From Chrysophaeum taylorii (lineage: Eukaryota; Sar; Pelagophyceae; Pelagomonadales; Pelagomonadaceae), in assembly GCA_029834535.1 (NCBI GenBank), contig JAQMWT010000063.1:77501-128150 (forward strand): a DNA stretch of 50,650 nt. Direction: 5' to 3'. Of the stretch, positions 29,058 through 38,569 are shown in pieces. Position 1 is the first letter of the stretch. Each line of letters starts with the position of its first letter. Both the position numbers and the translations under genes were made by a program. Below the pieces are notes generated by a model, which worked only from the letters and a program-made list of their open reading frames with translations, was not told where the DNA came from and did no database searches.

Positions 29058-30715
29058 AGTAAGTCATCTCAGTCGAACAAGGAGGAAGGGCGGAAGTGGC
29101 GGCGCAGAAAGAAAAGAATGCAGGCGAATAAAGCCACGACAGAAGAAGAGGGTGATGCGGCCGACAGAAGAAGAGGATGCGGGAGGAGGAAAAAAAGCGC
29201 CCCCCCCCCCCCTCCTCCTCCTCCTCCGAGGGGTTGGTGGTGGTGGTGGCGGCGGCGGCCCCGAGGTGCTCGGAGGAGGAGGAGGAGGACAGCGGCCATT
29301 TGTTGACAAACCCAGTGCACGGCGATGGTATGTCGAAGTTCTCGGGGTTGCAGGTGCAGTTCGGAAGCGCGTCGGGGCAGCCGCAGATCTTGAAGTCGTC
29401 GTTGGACCCCAGCAGTATCTGGTCCTGTTCGGGCACGAAGCCGCGTAGCGATTTCTTGTGCTTCGCCGTGGCAACCAGGATGGTCTCTAGCGCCTTCGAA
29501 CGGCTAAACGGATCCAACGCCCACTTCTCCGACGGATCCTCCTCGACGTCGAAGAGGAGTGGAGGGTCGTGGAATTGGACTCGGCCGCAGGGCAGGAGCG
29601 CGTGGGCACCGCTGCAGGCTCCGTAGGAGTAAGTTGTGGCGAAATGGAGCTTTTATCGCACCACACCTCGTCGCCCAAAGGTCCCGACCCCTATAGAAAA
29701 AGAGACAATCTCTAACCTCGCGGCGACGTTGATTCGTAAAAAGCGGGGAAAGGTCCCTTCCATCAACTTGAAGTCTCGGTTCTGCTCCGGCAACCGCGAG
29801 GATCGTGGCGAAGACGTCGTAGGACGCGGCGAGAGCGAGCGACACCCCCGGTCTTACGAGCCCCGGCCAATGGAGAAAAGCGGGAACGCGCAAACCACCC
29901 TCCCAGGTGCTCCGCTTGCCCTCGAAGAACAAGCCCGCCGAGCCGCCCTCCACTTCCTCGACCAGCCACGGACCGTTGTCCGAAGAGAATATCGTCAGCG
30001 TGTTGGGCTGGGTGCCGACGAGCTGTGTCCAACCTCCCAATCGAGCTCGGCCGCGGCGTCGCCGTACCTACCGCGGCGCGACGTGTTGCAGAACCGGGGG
30101 GATGCGTAGTTCGGGACGTGGACGTGGTTGGACGCGTACATCAAAGCGAACTTTGGCGAAGCTGCGGTCATAAAAGACTTGGCGGCTCTTACGTATCTTT
30201 CCGATACGGTCGACAGATCAACGGGCTGTTCGATGACAGTTTCGTTCTCTAGGAGCGGAAGCGGCGTGCCCCCCTTATCATCAAACCAGGCCGAAGATCC
30301 CATATCCACAGAATACGGAATACCAAAATAAGAATCGAATCCCCACCTCGTCGGCAGAAATTCCGGACGCTGTCCGAGGTGCCATTTCCCGACCAGTTTT
30401 GTCGCGTACCCCTTGCCCCTCAGCACGTCGGCCCACGTCTCGTGCTCGGCCGTGAGCCCTCCAATCGCGGAATTCGTGAACACCCCCTCCTCCCAGTCCC
30501 CGGTTATCCCGAGACGAATTGGCAGCTTCCCCGTCAGAAGCGACGCCCGAGACGGCGAACATAGCTGAAACCCCGCATAAAACTGCGTCAGCCGCAGCCC
30601 CTCCAGAGCGAGCCGATCGATGTTCGGAGTCTCGATCGTCGGGTGCCCCGTGTACGTACCCAAGATCTCCATACCCTTGATCATCGCTCAGAATTACTAG
30701 GATATTGGGAGCCAT
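29014..30715 (-). pseudogene. Arylsulfatase (ARSA/GALNS-like), three frameshifts, promoter displaced
   Basis: Reading from an ATG at 30715: APNILVILSDDQGYGDLG (metal-binding DD), then after a shift near 30660 (a GGG run with one surplus G) PTIETPNIDRLALEGLRL and CSPSRASLLTGK, the sulfatase signature whose Cys becomes formylglycine. KLVGKWHLG and MYASNHVHVPN follow. A second shift near 30025 leads to LTIFSSDNGPW and STWEGGLRVPAFLHWPGLV. A third near 29645 leads to TYSYGACSGAHALLPCG and LDPFSRSKALETIL. The end is low complexity (poly-Ser, TCC repeats) to a stop at 29014, overlapping the neighbouring gene. The usual signal peptide is absent; the Helitron-like terminus lies only 15 bp upstream of the ATG. 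Sulfatases hydrolyse sulfate esters of algal polysaccharides. Sequencing indels are an alternative to decay. Confidence 0.8.
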
Positions 30716-30730
30716 GCGAAATAAAATAAA

Positions 30731-31757
30731 CAAGTGCAGGCCAGTAAGTTCACCTAGTCCCAATCTCGAACCTCAGTAAGAAAGTTCACCTGGTCCCAGG
30801 TAAGTTCACCTAGTCCAAATCTCGAAGTTAGAGCACGAGTGGGTTTACGCCGAACTTACTGGGGTTAGAGTCTAACCCCAGTAAGTTCGGCGTAAACCCA
30901 CTCGTGCTCACACCACTCCTTCGAGCTCGTCGCTCTCGCCTCCGCCAATCTAGGCTGCTTCGATCCGCACACGCCACTAACCTTTGAGTTTACTCTAAAA
31001 CCCCCAGTAAGTTCACCTGGTCCCAGTAAGTTCACCTGGTCACTATATTCACATAGTCCCAATCTCGAACCCCAGTAAGTTCACCTGGTCCCAGTAAGTT
31101 CACCTACAGTGCGCGTGTAGACGCCGGGAGGGGGCTTATCGGTATTGCGCAGCACGTGTGGGGTAGGGTGGAGTCGTCGACTCGGAAGAGCATATTCTCG
31201 GGGTTGCCGATCGACAGAGAGCCACGTAGAGCTGGACGTGACAGAAGACGGGCTTGTGGACAAGAGGACGCGGACCTCGCGGGGCGTCTGGCCCTGGCTC
31301 TTGTTGATCGTTTGGCGTAGGCGGGCCTTAAGGGATACAGGTTGGAGGAGCCTCGGTGACAACGACACGATCGATCATGTATCTGGTACCGTCGCAGTGG
31401 CCGTGCGACGGGTCGAGGTTGCGAAGACTTTAAGCTCGCGATCAAAGTCAGCATGCCGTTGGTTGTCAGGAAGTTGAAAACTCGACTGTAAAGAGCGAGG
31501 CGTCGGCTTCCGACCCAACCTAGTCGGCCGAAAAGAACTCCGACGCCTCGTCTCCGGGAAAAAAAGGCCGCGGTCATGCGCGCGTTGTCAGCATCGACAA
31601 CATCGTTTCGACGGGGCGTGAGAATGGCGCGCTGAAAGAGCCGCCGCGGGTCGTGGAAACAGTCTGCGAGGTCGCCGTAGACGGCTTGGAGGATCAATGC
31701 CTGCCTGGCTCGCGAGCCTACCTGATCCTTACCCTAAGTCGAGGGACAGACAGACAG
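30731..31757 (-). mobile_element. Helitron-like element, 3' end (copy 2)
   Basis: On the minus strand it opens after TTAGGGTAAGGATCAGGT with helicase sequence: LQAVYGDLADCFHDPRRLFQ, AILTPRRNDVVDADNARM, later frames TINKSQGQTPREV (with 31081-31368) and NPENMLFRVDDSTLPHTCCA. These are the last ~200 residues of a Pif1/Helitron helicase, split by several indels. A non-coding part of repeated CAGTAAGTTCACC modules follows and ends CCTGCACTTG then T. The 5' edge matches copy 3, so both derive from a common ~1-kb unit. The end is 15 bp from the sulfatase ATG. Confidence 0.75.
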
Positions 31758-31759
31758 AG

Positions 31760-32457
31760 GAACTCTGCGACATCAAAACCCTCGCTTGGAGTTCGTTGTA
31801 CACCGCCCACGCCCTCCATCCCTCCCACCCGTCGCCTGTCGATCGGCGCGCAGCGCAAGTCCACTCCAAATACCTCGCTCACGCCCGCGGCATCGACGCC
31901 ATCATCCCCCAGCCGGGTACAGCACCACCGCCTGGCTTCTTGGGCCCTGTCGAACAGCGGCTACGTAGCTACGGCACCGTCGCCGGCCTCGTCTTTGGAG
32001 CCTTCGGTGAGGCCAGCGCGGGTTGCCACGCTCTCGCCCAAACATGCGCAGAGCGCATCGCTGCGCGAACCTGGGTGGCAAGCGGCTGCGCCAACTTCAC
32101 AGAGGCAAAGGCTGCCCAAACTCGCCGCATCTACCGTGAGTGGGGGGTCGCCAACGCATTAGGCCGGGCTCGCTGTGCCCTCACCGCCCTCACCCATGTC
32201 GCCGCCTCGGGGAACCCCACCCAGGCCGCCCGATCCCAGCAGGACGTCACCCTTCGTCGCACATACGTCCGGCGGCAGCACGCGTACGACCTACGGGCGG
32301 GGCCCGTCCTCTCTTCGCCTGCCCCACGCCTCGGCGATGACCAAGACTAGGTCCCGCGTACTTATCCCCGCCCGTCAGGCACATCCCTCATACCCCACAG
32401 ACCCACCCACATCCTTCATGCTCCCCGCACACACCCCTCTCTTAGCAGTCGACATTT
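31760..32457 (+). mobile_element. Non-LTR retrotransposon 3' fragment
   Basis: It starts with LCDIKTLAWSSLYTAHALHP, matching LYDIKTLAWGSLYTAHALHP of the 12050-14642 copy, and continues through WVASGCANFTEAKAAQTRRI without the frameshift that breaks that copy, ending in GCAGTCGACATTT. The fragment therefore shows the intact C-terminus of the family. A (GACA)n tract lies on both sides (31745-31757 and 32461-32472), as if a GACA repeat was the target. It sits between two Helitron-like copies. Confidence 0.75.
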
Positions 32458-32522
32458 AAAGACAGACAAACAGATGCTCCCCACACACACCCCCCTCTTA
32501 GCAGTCGACATTTAAAGACAGA

Positions 32523-33508
32523 CAAGTGCAGGCCAGTAAAAAAGTTCACCTAGTCCCAATCTCTAACCCCAGTAAGTTCACCTGGTCCCAGTAAGTTCAC
32601 CTAGTCCCAATCTCTAACCCCAGTAAGTTCGGCGTAAGCCCACTCGTGCTCACACCCACTCACCCCACTCTCCTTCGAGCTCGTCGCTCTCACCTCCGCC
32701 AATCCAAGCTGCTTTAATCCGTACACGCCGCTAGCCTTTGCGTTCACTCTAAAAACCCCAGTAAGTTCACTTGGTCCCAGTAAGTTCACCTGGTCACTCA
32801 GTTCACCTAGTCCCAATCTCAAACCCCAGTAAGTTCACGTGGTCCCAGTAAGTTCACCTATAGTGCGCGTGTAGACGCCGGGAGGGGGCTTATCGGTATT
32901 GCGCAGCACGTGTGGGGTAGGGTGGAGTCGTCGACCCAGATGAGTATATCCTCGGGGATGCCGATCGACAGAGAGCCACGTAGAGCTGGACGTGGCAGAA
33001 GACGGGCTTGGGAAAGAGGACGCCGACCTCGCGGGGCGTCTGGCCCTGGCTCTTGTTGATCGTTTGGCGTCGGCGGGCCTTAAGGGATACAGGTTGGAGG
33101 AGCCTCGGTGACAACGACACGATCGATCATGTATCTGGTACCGTTGCAGTGGCCGTGCGACGGGTCGAGGTTGCGAAGACTTTAAGCTCGCGATCAAAGT
33201 CAGCATGCCGTTGGTTGTCAGGGAGTTCAAAACTCGACTCTTGAGAGCGAGGCGTCGTCTTCCGACCCAACCTAGTCGGCCGAAAAGAACTCCGACGCCT
33301 CGTCTCCGGGAAAAAAAGGCCGCGGTCATGCGCGCGTTGTCAGCATCGACAACATCGTTTCGACGGGGCGTGAGAATGGCGCGCCGAAAGAGCCGCCGCG
33401 GGTCGTGGAAATAGTCTGCGAGGTCGCCGTAGACGGCTTGGAGGATCACTGCCTGCCTGGCTCGCGGGCCAACCTGATCCTTACCCTAAGTTGAGGGACA
33501 GACAGACG
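32523..33508 (-). mobile_element. Helitron-like element, 3' end (copy 3)
   Basis: Organised like copy 2, same 5' edge (TTAGGGTAAGGATCAGGT type) and same 3' end CCTGCACTTG followed by T. The helicase is best preserved here in the segment INKSQGQTPREVGVLFP-KPVFCHVQLYVALCRS, without the 2-base insertion of copies 1 and 2, though other shifts remain. It differs from copy 2 mainly by small indels. Confidence 0.75.
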
Positions 33509-33511
33509 GAA

Positions 33512-34015
33512 CCCACCCACATCCTTCATGCTCCCCACACACCCCCCCCCCTCTTAGCAGTCGACATTTACAGACAGACAGACGCCTCGGCGATGACCCC
33601 GACTAGGTCCCGCGTACTTATCTCCGCCCGTCAGGCACATCCCTCATACCCCACAAACCCACCCACATCCTTCATGCTCCCCACACACACCCCCCCCTCT
33701 TAGCAGTCGACATTTAAAGACAGACAGACAGACCACACACACCCCCCCCTCTTAGCAGTCGACATTTACAGACAGACAAACAGACAAACATCTGTCGATT
33801 AGTAGTTAGGACAAACAGACCCCCACACACCCCCCTCTTAGCAGTCGCCATTTAAAGACAGACAGACAGACAGACAAACATATACACAGACAGACAGCAG
33901 TCGACATTTAAAGACAGACAGACAAACATACACCCCCCCCTCTTAGCAGTCGACATTTAAAGACAGACAGACAAACATATACACACACCCCCCTCCTACC
34001 AGTCGACATTTTTTA
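33512..34015 (+). repeat. Satellite-like array of LINE 3' ends on GACA repeats
   Basis: The LINE 3' end (CTCTTAGCAGTCGACATTT) occurs about seven times (about 33553, 33703, 33752, 33840, 33898, 33943, 33998), each followed by A-rich (GACA/AACA)n. Units are about 45-150 bp; the longest carries ~110 bp of the 3' untranslated region (GATGACCCCGACTAGGTCCC onward). A 28-bp segment around GTCGATTAGTAGTTAGGA occurs at about 33795 and 34033. No gene. Confidence 0.8.
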
Positions 34016-34061
34016 AAAACAGACAAACATATGTCGATTAGTAGTTAGGATTACGGCCGGG

Positions 34062-34842
34062 GCATCCTGGGTCGCACTTCCTACATCATGGCCTCTCGCG
34101 CCCCCTTCGAGACTAGACTCTCAAGAAGGCGGCCAGCAAGGCTGCCCCACCAGCATATTGTTGTTGCCTGGCATAAAGCCGCCGCCGCCGCCGCACAGGC
34201 CCGTGTGGCGGCTGGCTACACGCACGATTTGGCATTATGGACGACGGCGTCATCGCTGGTTCGGTTGTTGTCGCCGCTCTCCTGCAGTACGCCCGCGACA
34301 TCCAAGCTATAGCGGCGAGGAGCTCCGCCTCGACAAGCGCGTTCTGTCCGGCACTTGGCACGATACGTCTTCTCGATCACCCCGATGTTCAACAACACCA
34401 CGTCCGAGTTGCTGCGCCGCACCCGCACTCTTGCTGGTAATAATCAATCCCCGTTGTCCCCGACGGCCTCGTAACCCACGGTGTGTGTGCCCATCCATCC
34501 TCCCCCGGACACGCCGGAAAATGGGCCTACCTTGCGAGGTTGACGATCAGGTTATAGGTACGCGACCACCATTCGCACCCAGAACGTCTCTCTCCACAGC
34601 ATGCACTCTTTGGGTCGCTACTGCATCGCCCCGCGCGTGGACTACCTTGTGTGTGTGACTCCACCGACACATCGTCCTCCAATGCCTCCGCCTTCCTGCT
34701 CGGAAAAAAAAAAGAAAATGGGGGTGGCGGCATTCGCTCCTGCGCCCTTCCACCTTTATTGGCACGGCGGCCGAGCCCTTCCACACCTCGTCGACCTTCG
34801 CGATCCTGCCGTCGAGGTCCCTGGCAGTCGACCTCCCTCCAC
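34062..34842 (+). mobile_element. Heavily decayed internal LINE fragment
   Basis: Blocks match the 12050-14642 copy in order: GCATCCTGGGTCGCA, CTCAAGAAGGCGGCCAGCAA, TTTGGCATTATGGACGACGG (the former MDD box, now I-M-D-D), CTCCTGCAGTACGCCCGCGA, GACGGCCTCGTAA, CATGCACTCTTTGGGTCGCT, GGTGGCGGCATTCGCTCC. Many blocks are joined by simple-sequence insertions or deletions. No open frame is kept. It ends about 35 bp from the 3' end of the PX-PH gene. Confidence 0.75.
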
Positions 34843-34876
34843 AACAAAGCCACCACCAGCAGGAGTACATCATCAT

Positions 34877-35583
34877 CTAGCAGGAGCGGAGATGCTGAAA
34901 GAGCGACACCCACTCGTCACGGTCGTCTTTGGATTCGGCTCGGGCGACGAAGTCCACCGGGAGGGCGTGGAGGGTGAATTCGAGGTCGTCTTCGGGCGTG
35001 GGGCAGTATATACAGTTGAGGGAGACGGCTCCTTTCGGTGCCCCCCCGTTCTCATAAACGTCCTCGGTCTCGTAGACGAGAAGGCTATCCGTGAGCACGA
35101 CGTAACGCTTTTTCCAGTTACTCGATCCCTTGGTCCCGGCCAACTTCTGGAGATACCCCGCTTTCAGTATCGTCCCAGGATAGTTCCGCACCTAAAGCGA
35201 GTCGTTGAGTCACTACCGTAATTTTGGCTCACCCCTCGCTGCTGCTTGACGTGCTTCGTCGCTCGAAGGAAACTCTGAAGCTGAGCGATGGCCTGGGGCG
35301 TCATCGGCATGGCCAGGAATTCGGTGAACCACTCCTTGAGCTTTTGCTGCCTTTCATCCTGTTGCTCGGCCGTCAGCGACCCCAATGACTTGGGGGGAAA
35401 CGCAAGCTTCGCATATTTCTTATCAAGATTCGCGTGAAAAAAGTAGAAATCAGAGTATCTCTTGGACAATTCCCAGGTCTCGCCCTCGTGCGACACCTGG
35501 ACTTTGTAAAACGTCTTTTCCTTCGTCTCGAACCCGAGGAACTTCACGGTCAACCCGTGGGACTTGGCCTTCTGGAGTGCCAT
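34877..35583 (-). CDS. PX-PH phosphoinositide-binding protein, one 41-nt intron
   Basis: Exon 1 (35583-35233, 117 codons) begins at ATG 35583 and encodes a PX domain: FLGFETKEKTFYKVQVSHEG, RYSDFYFFHANL, and a Pro-rich PPKSLGSL loop, with LQSFLRATKH closing it. Exon 2 (35191-34877) encodes a PH domain: KAGYLQKLAGTKGSSNWKKR then YVVLTDSLLVYETEDV and the closing Trp helix DDRDEWVSLFQHL. Splicing the GTGAGC...TTTAG intron (35192-35232) joins them in phase 0, giving 221 residues. Without it the PX frame runs into a stop after 139 codons. PX and PH bind membrane phosphoinositides; PX-PH order also occurs in phospholipase D, but no catalytic part follows here. A likely endomembrane or sorting adaptor. 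ACCCTAA lies about 21 bp upstream. Confidence 0.85.
35192..35232 (-). other. 41-nt intron of the PX-PH gene
   Basis: GTGAGC...TTTAG on the minus strand, phase 0. Both neighbouring exons encode well-defined domains, so the splice is strongly implied. Confidence 0.72.
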
Positions 35584-35604
35584 CTTGTCGATCGACTAGG
35601 GCCC

Positions 35605-35611
35605 TTAGGGT
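35605..35611 (-). promoter_or_regulatory. Telo-box-like ACCCTAA upstream of the PX-PH gene
   Basis: ACCCTAA on the coding (minus) strand, 21 bases before the ATG at 35583. Confidence 0.45.
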
Positions 35612-36109
35612 AATTATGAAGAAGAAGAAGAACAGGGTTGTTGTTGCATAGTTGAGTTTCTGATGGTAATAAAATCGAAGGGGGGGGTCGTAGCCGTAGC
35701 CGCTCTCTTTGGGCCTCCGGCGGGCACTTTCGTCGTATACTGTAAGTCCTCCGCCGTGCAGGTTAAAAATGTTCCGGCGCGCAATTTATTTAGAGTCTGT
35801 TATTTGCTCGAACACCATCTTCTGACGACGTGCCCGACTTTGGCGCCGAGACAGACGCGAGCATGCATCATCACGTTACTACTACGGGTAGAATTCCTCC
35901 CGTCTCTCTGAACACCCTCTCACTCTTGATTTACGACCGCGACGTCCGTGCTCTTATGGCGCCGACGCTGCTTACTATAATGTCGCCGGCGGATCTTCTT
36001 TGTTGACACACATCCTTGTCGTGCATACGGCGCGCGTGGTTTTTGGTTGTGCCTCTTCTACCGCCATTTGGCCGCCGCCTCGCCCGGAACACCGACTCAT
36101 GGCGCGGCC
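35612..36109. other. Intergenic stretch, no recognised gene
   Basis: Only short frames on both strands. No repeat of a neighbouring element was identified. Confidence 0.35.
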
Positions 36110-37903
36110 TCACGAACATTTGGGTGACATGCTGCGACGACACTCCTTAAAGTTTTCGTCGGATACCGCCTCGACGGTGCCGGGCGTCCCGTAGTAGCAA
36201 CAACCAGGATGACTGACTCCCAGAAAACCTTGACCCCACCAACGCGTCGATCGATCGTCGGATGCTTCGTTGTCCGCTTCCTCGGGTGGCGCGACACTCC
36301 CCAACCTTGAGGCCTTGAGCTCGTCAACGCTCAAGTGCCGCCGCCTCGCGTCGAGAAACTCGAAGAGCTCGAGTACTGGCGGCTGCCGTCTGCCCCGAAC
36401 AACTACTGCCTCGGCAACCAACAAACCAACTCGCGGGAGTTGATCTGTTCGTAGACGTGAGGTGGAGGAGTTCGACGTTGACGACAGGTTCGACTTTCAG
36501 GGCCTTGGCGTACACCGAGCGCTCAGAAGATTGCATTCTCGACGGCAGACGGCTATGGTGCTCCATCGCCGCCTCGCGGCAGCTTTTGGGGCTAGCGGCC
36601 AACCGCGACGAGCCGCATGCATCGACGCCCCTCGAACGTTGTCGCTGAGCGTGGCGAGGCATCCTCCATCAACTCGATCATCGTCTTCGTTCTTGTTCGA
36701 CCTGCGTCGCTGGCGCTCGGACCTCGCGGCGGCACCGTAGAAGAAGACGAGGTCTCGTTGCCACGAGACGACGCTGCTGCTTTCGAAACTCGCGTTGATG
36801 ACATACTTCAAGGTGCTGCTCAACTCGAGTTCCGACGCGCGAAATCGAAGGCCCTCCGAGGTCTAGTTGACCGCTGCTCGTCGCCAAAACACGGACTGTC
36901 CTCCCCCTCGACCGTGCTGCCGCGGCGCCCGGAGTCAAGCATATGGTCTCAGTCGGAGACTAGAGCCCGAACAGCCCGCGACGTCGTGGATATTGGACTG
37001 GCCGTCTACGGACAGCTTCGCCGGCCCGGATCTCTTCCTGGCAGACTCCGAAGGAGGCGAGGCTAGGCTGACGCTCGAGAACCGTCGGGTCCGAAGCGCT
37101 TTTGATGAACTTGACGAACGCGCTGGAGCGCTCGACTCGGGTTGACGAACAGATTGGCGATCACCTTGGCCTCGCCAGCCGCGCTCTTGTCGGAGATCTC
37201 GTAACGCGCTGAGCATCCTGTTCTCCGTATCGCCGCCGCCGCGTTTGAAGTCGTAGAGCAGCGACGACGTCGCCGTAGCTCGCGGCGGTCTCGTGAAGGA
37301 CGCCCATCTCGGAGCGCAGGTCGCGAATGAAGCGTCCGGACGGGAATTGCATGTCGCTCACAACACCGGGCAAGCGACAGCAGCCTCCAGGACGACCGAG
37401 GACCTGTTGAACTCGCGAAGGCTGCAGCAGCCCTTTCGAGACGAGCAATTTCGTACGCAGCGCTTCGAGTCCCGCGGACCGTTCTGCTTCTTGAGGGCCT
37501 CAACTCCCGCAGCCGCTCGATCTCCTCCTCCTTGGCCATTTGGTTCGCTTCCTACGGCGAAGTATTTGCCCTCGAGTCGTCCGTCCCCGAGGGTCCGATT
37601 TCTCCAGTCCGCGCCTCGGCCGCCGCCGCAGCCCGTCCTGCCGCCGACTGGTGAGCTCGACGATGGATAGATTGCTGCCGCGGTCGTGCTGGTTTGCGAC
37701 AATTTTGGGTAAAGTATCCCGGCGTCGTCGTAGCGCATGCTCTCGACATTTTTCCAGCGCCTCCTTTGACATTCGCGCCGAGCAGTCAGTCCTGGGTGAA
37801 CTCGTCGCCAGGAGGACGAATCGTCGTCGTTTTCAAACGCCGCGTGAGAGCGTCCGAGTGCCGACGGATGATTGCTCGCATCGGCGCTGTTTTCTTGATT
37901 CAT
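36110..37903 (-). pseudogene. Unresolved coding-like region, possibly a broken or intron-rich gene
   Basis: Minus-strand frames change but carry protein-like composition: an ATG at 37903 (MNQENSADASNHPSALGRSH), SKEALEKCREHALRRRRDTL near 37760, AKEEEIERLRELR near 37535, DMQFPSGRFIRDLRSEMGVL near 37350, and WWGQGFLGVSHPGCCYYGTP near 36220. The acid/base-rich helices hint at a coiled-coil protein; no family is recognised. The shared upstream telo-box (38020) would fit a divergent gene pair with 38034. Splicing with tiny introns may explain the frame changes; decay may too. Low confidence that this is one gene. Confidence 0.3.
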
Positions 37904-38019
37904 ATTGGCGCCACATATCTGCCACACTCCGTCAAAGCGCAGACATAATGAAACCGAACCAAAAAATACGCCGTTCGAGATCTAGGGCACGCCAACAACC
38001 CTTCATCCGAACGTGGTTA

Positions 38020-38026
38020 TTAGGGT
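38020..38026 (+). promoter_or_regulatory. Telo-box-like TTAGGGT directly before the acidic protein gene
   Basis: TTAGGGT ends 7 bases before the ATG at 38034, so the transcription start would be very near the start codon. Confidence 0.45.
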
Positions 38027-38033
38027 AAGTTAT

Positions 38034-38435
38034 ATGGATGAGTCGAAGGTGGAGAGGCTGATGTTCGAGACCAAGGGCGACGAGGAGGAGGACGACGAAC
38101 CTCTATTGTGTCGCGGGAACGAAATGCCGCCCGTGTACGAGCTGGACCTGTGGGATCTTCTCGCCCCGGTAACCTTCAACGCGACGATGAGCATCCCCGG
38201 CGACAGCTTGCACCTCGAACTGCTGCGAATGGAAGAAGAAGAGGAAGAAATGCTGCGACGCATTCGCGAGGCCCCTGCGCCGACGCCCATCGGCGTCAAG
38301 CCGCACGAGGACGACGCGACGACCGACGATCACGTCGAGTCCCGCGACGACGACGACGACGACGACGAAGATTTTGAGGACGACGACGTCGGACTCGATG
38401 AGGCTTCTGACAGCCCGACGCGGGCCTCCCTCTAG
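38034..38435 (+). CDS. Small acidic protein of unknown function
   Basis: 133 residues from the ATG at 38034. The N-terminal part has DEEEDDEPLLCRGNEMPPVY and a hydrophobic middle (WDLLAPVTFNATMSIPGDSL). A Glu run (MEEEEEEMLRRI) and a long Asp tract (RDDDDDDDEDFEDDDVGLDE) follow. No enzyme motif. Acidic tails of this kind occur in chaperones and chromatin proteins, but nothing specific can be assigned. It lies 134 bp upstream of the CCDC61 gene on the same strand. Confidence 0.7.
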   Translation: MDESKVERLMFETKGDEEEDDEPLLCRGNEMPPVYELDLWDLLAPVTFNATMSIPGDSLHLELLRMEEEEEEMLRRIREAPAPTPIGVKPHEDDATTDDHVESRDDDDDDDEDFEDDDVGLDEASDSPTRASL

Positions 38436-38569
38436 ACGTAGAGACACACCTCTCGGGCGGGTGGCGTTTGTAAAAAGAGTAAAATATTTTTTTTGTAAAA
38501 TAAAATAAAGTAAAGTAAATTTGTCGTATTTCTTTCCGTTGCGCCGTTACAAATTTTCAAACGGTGGTG

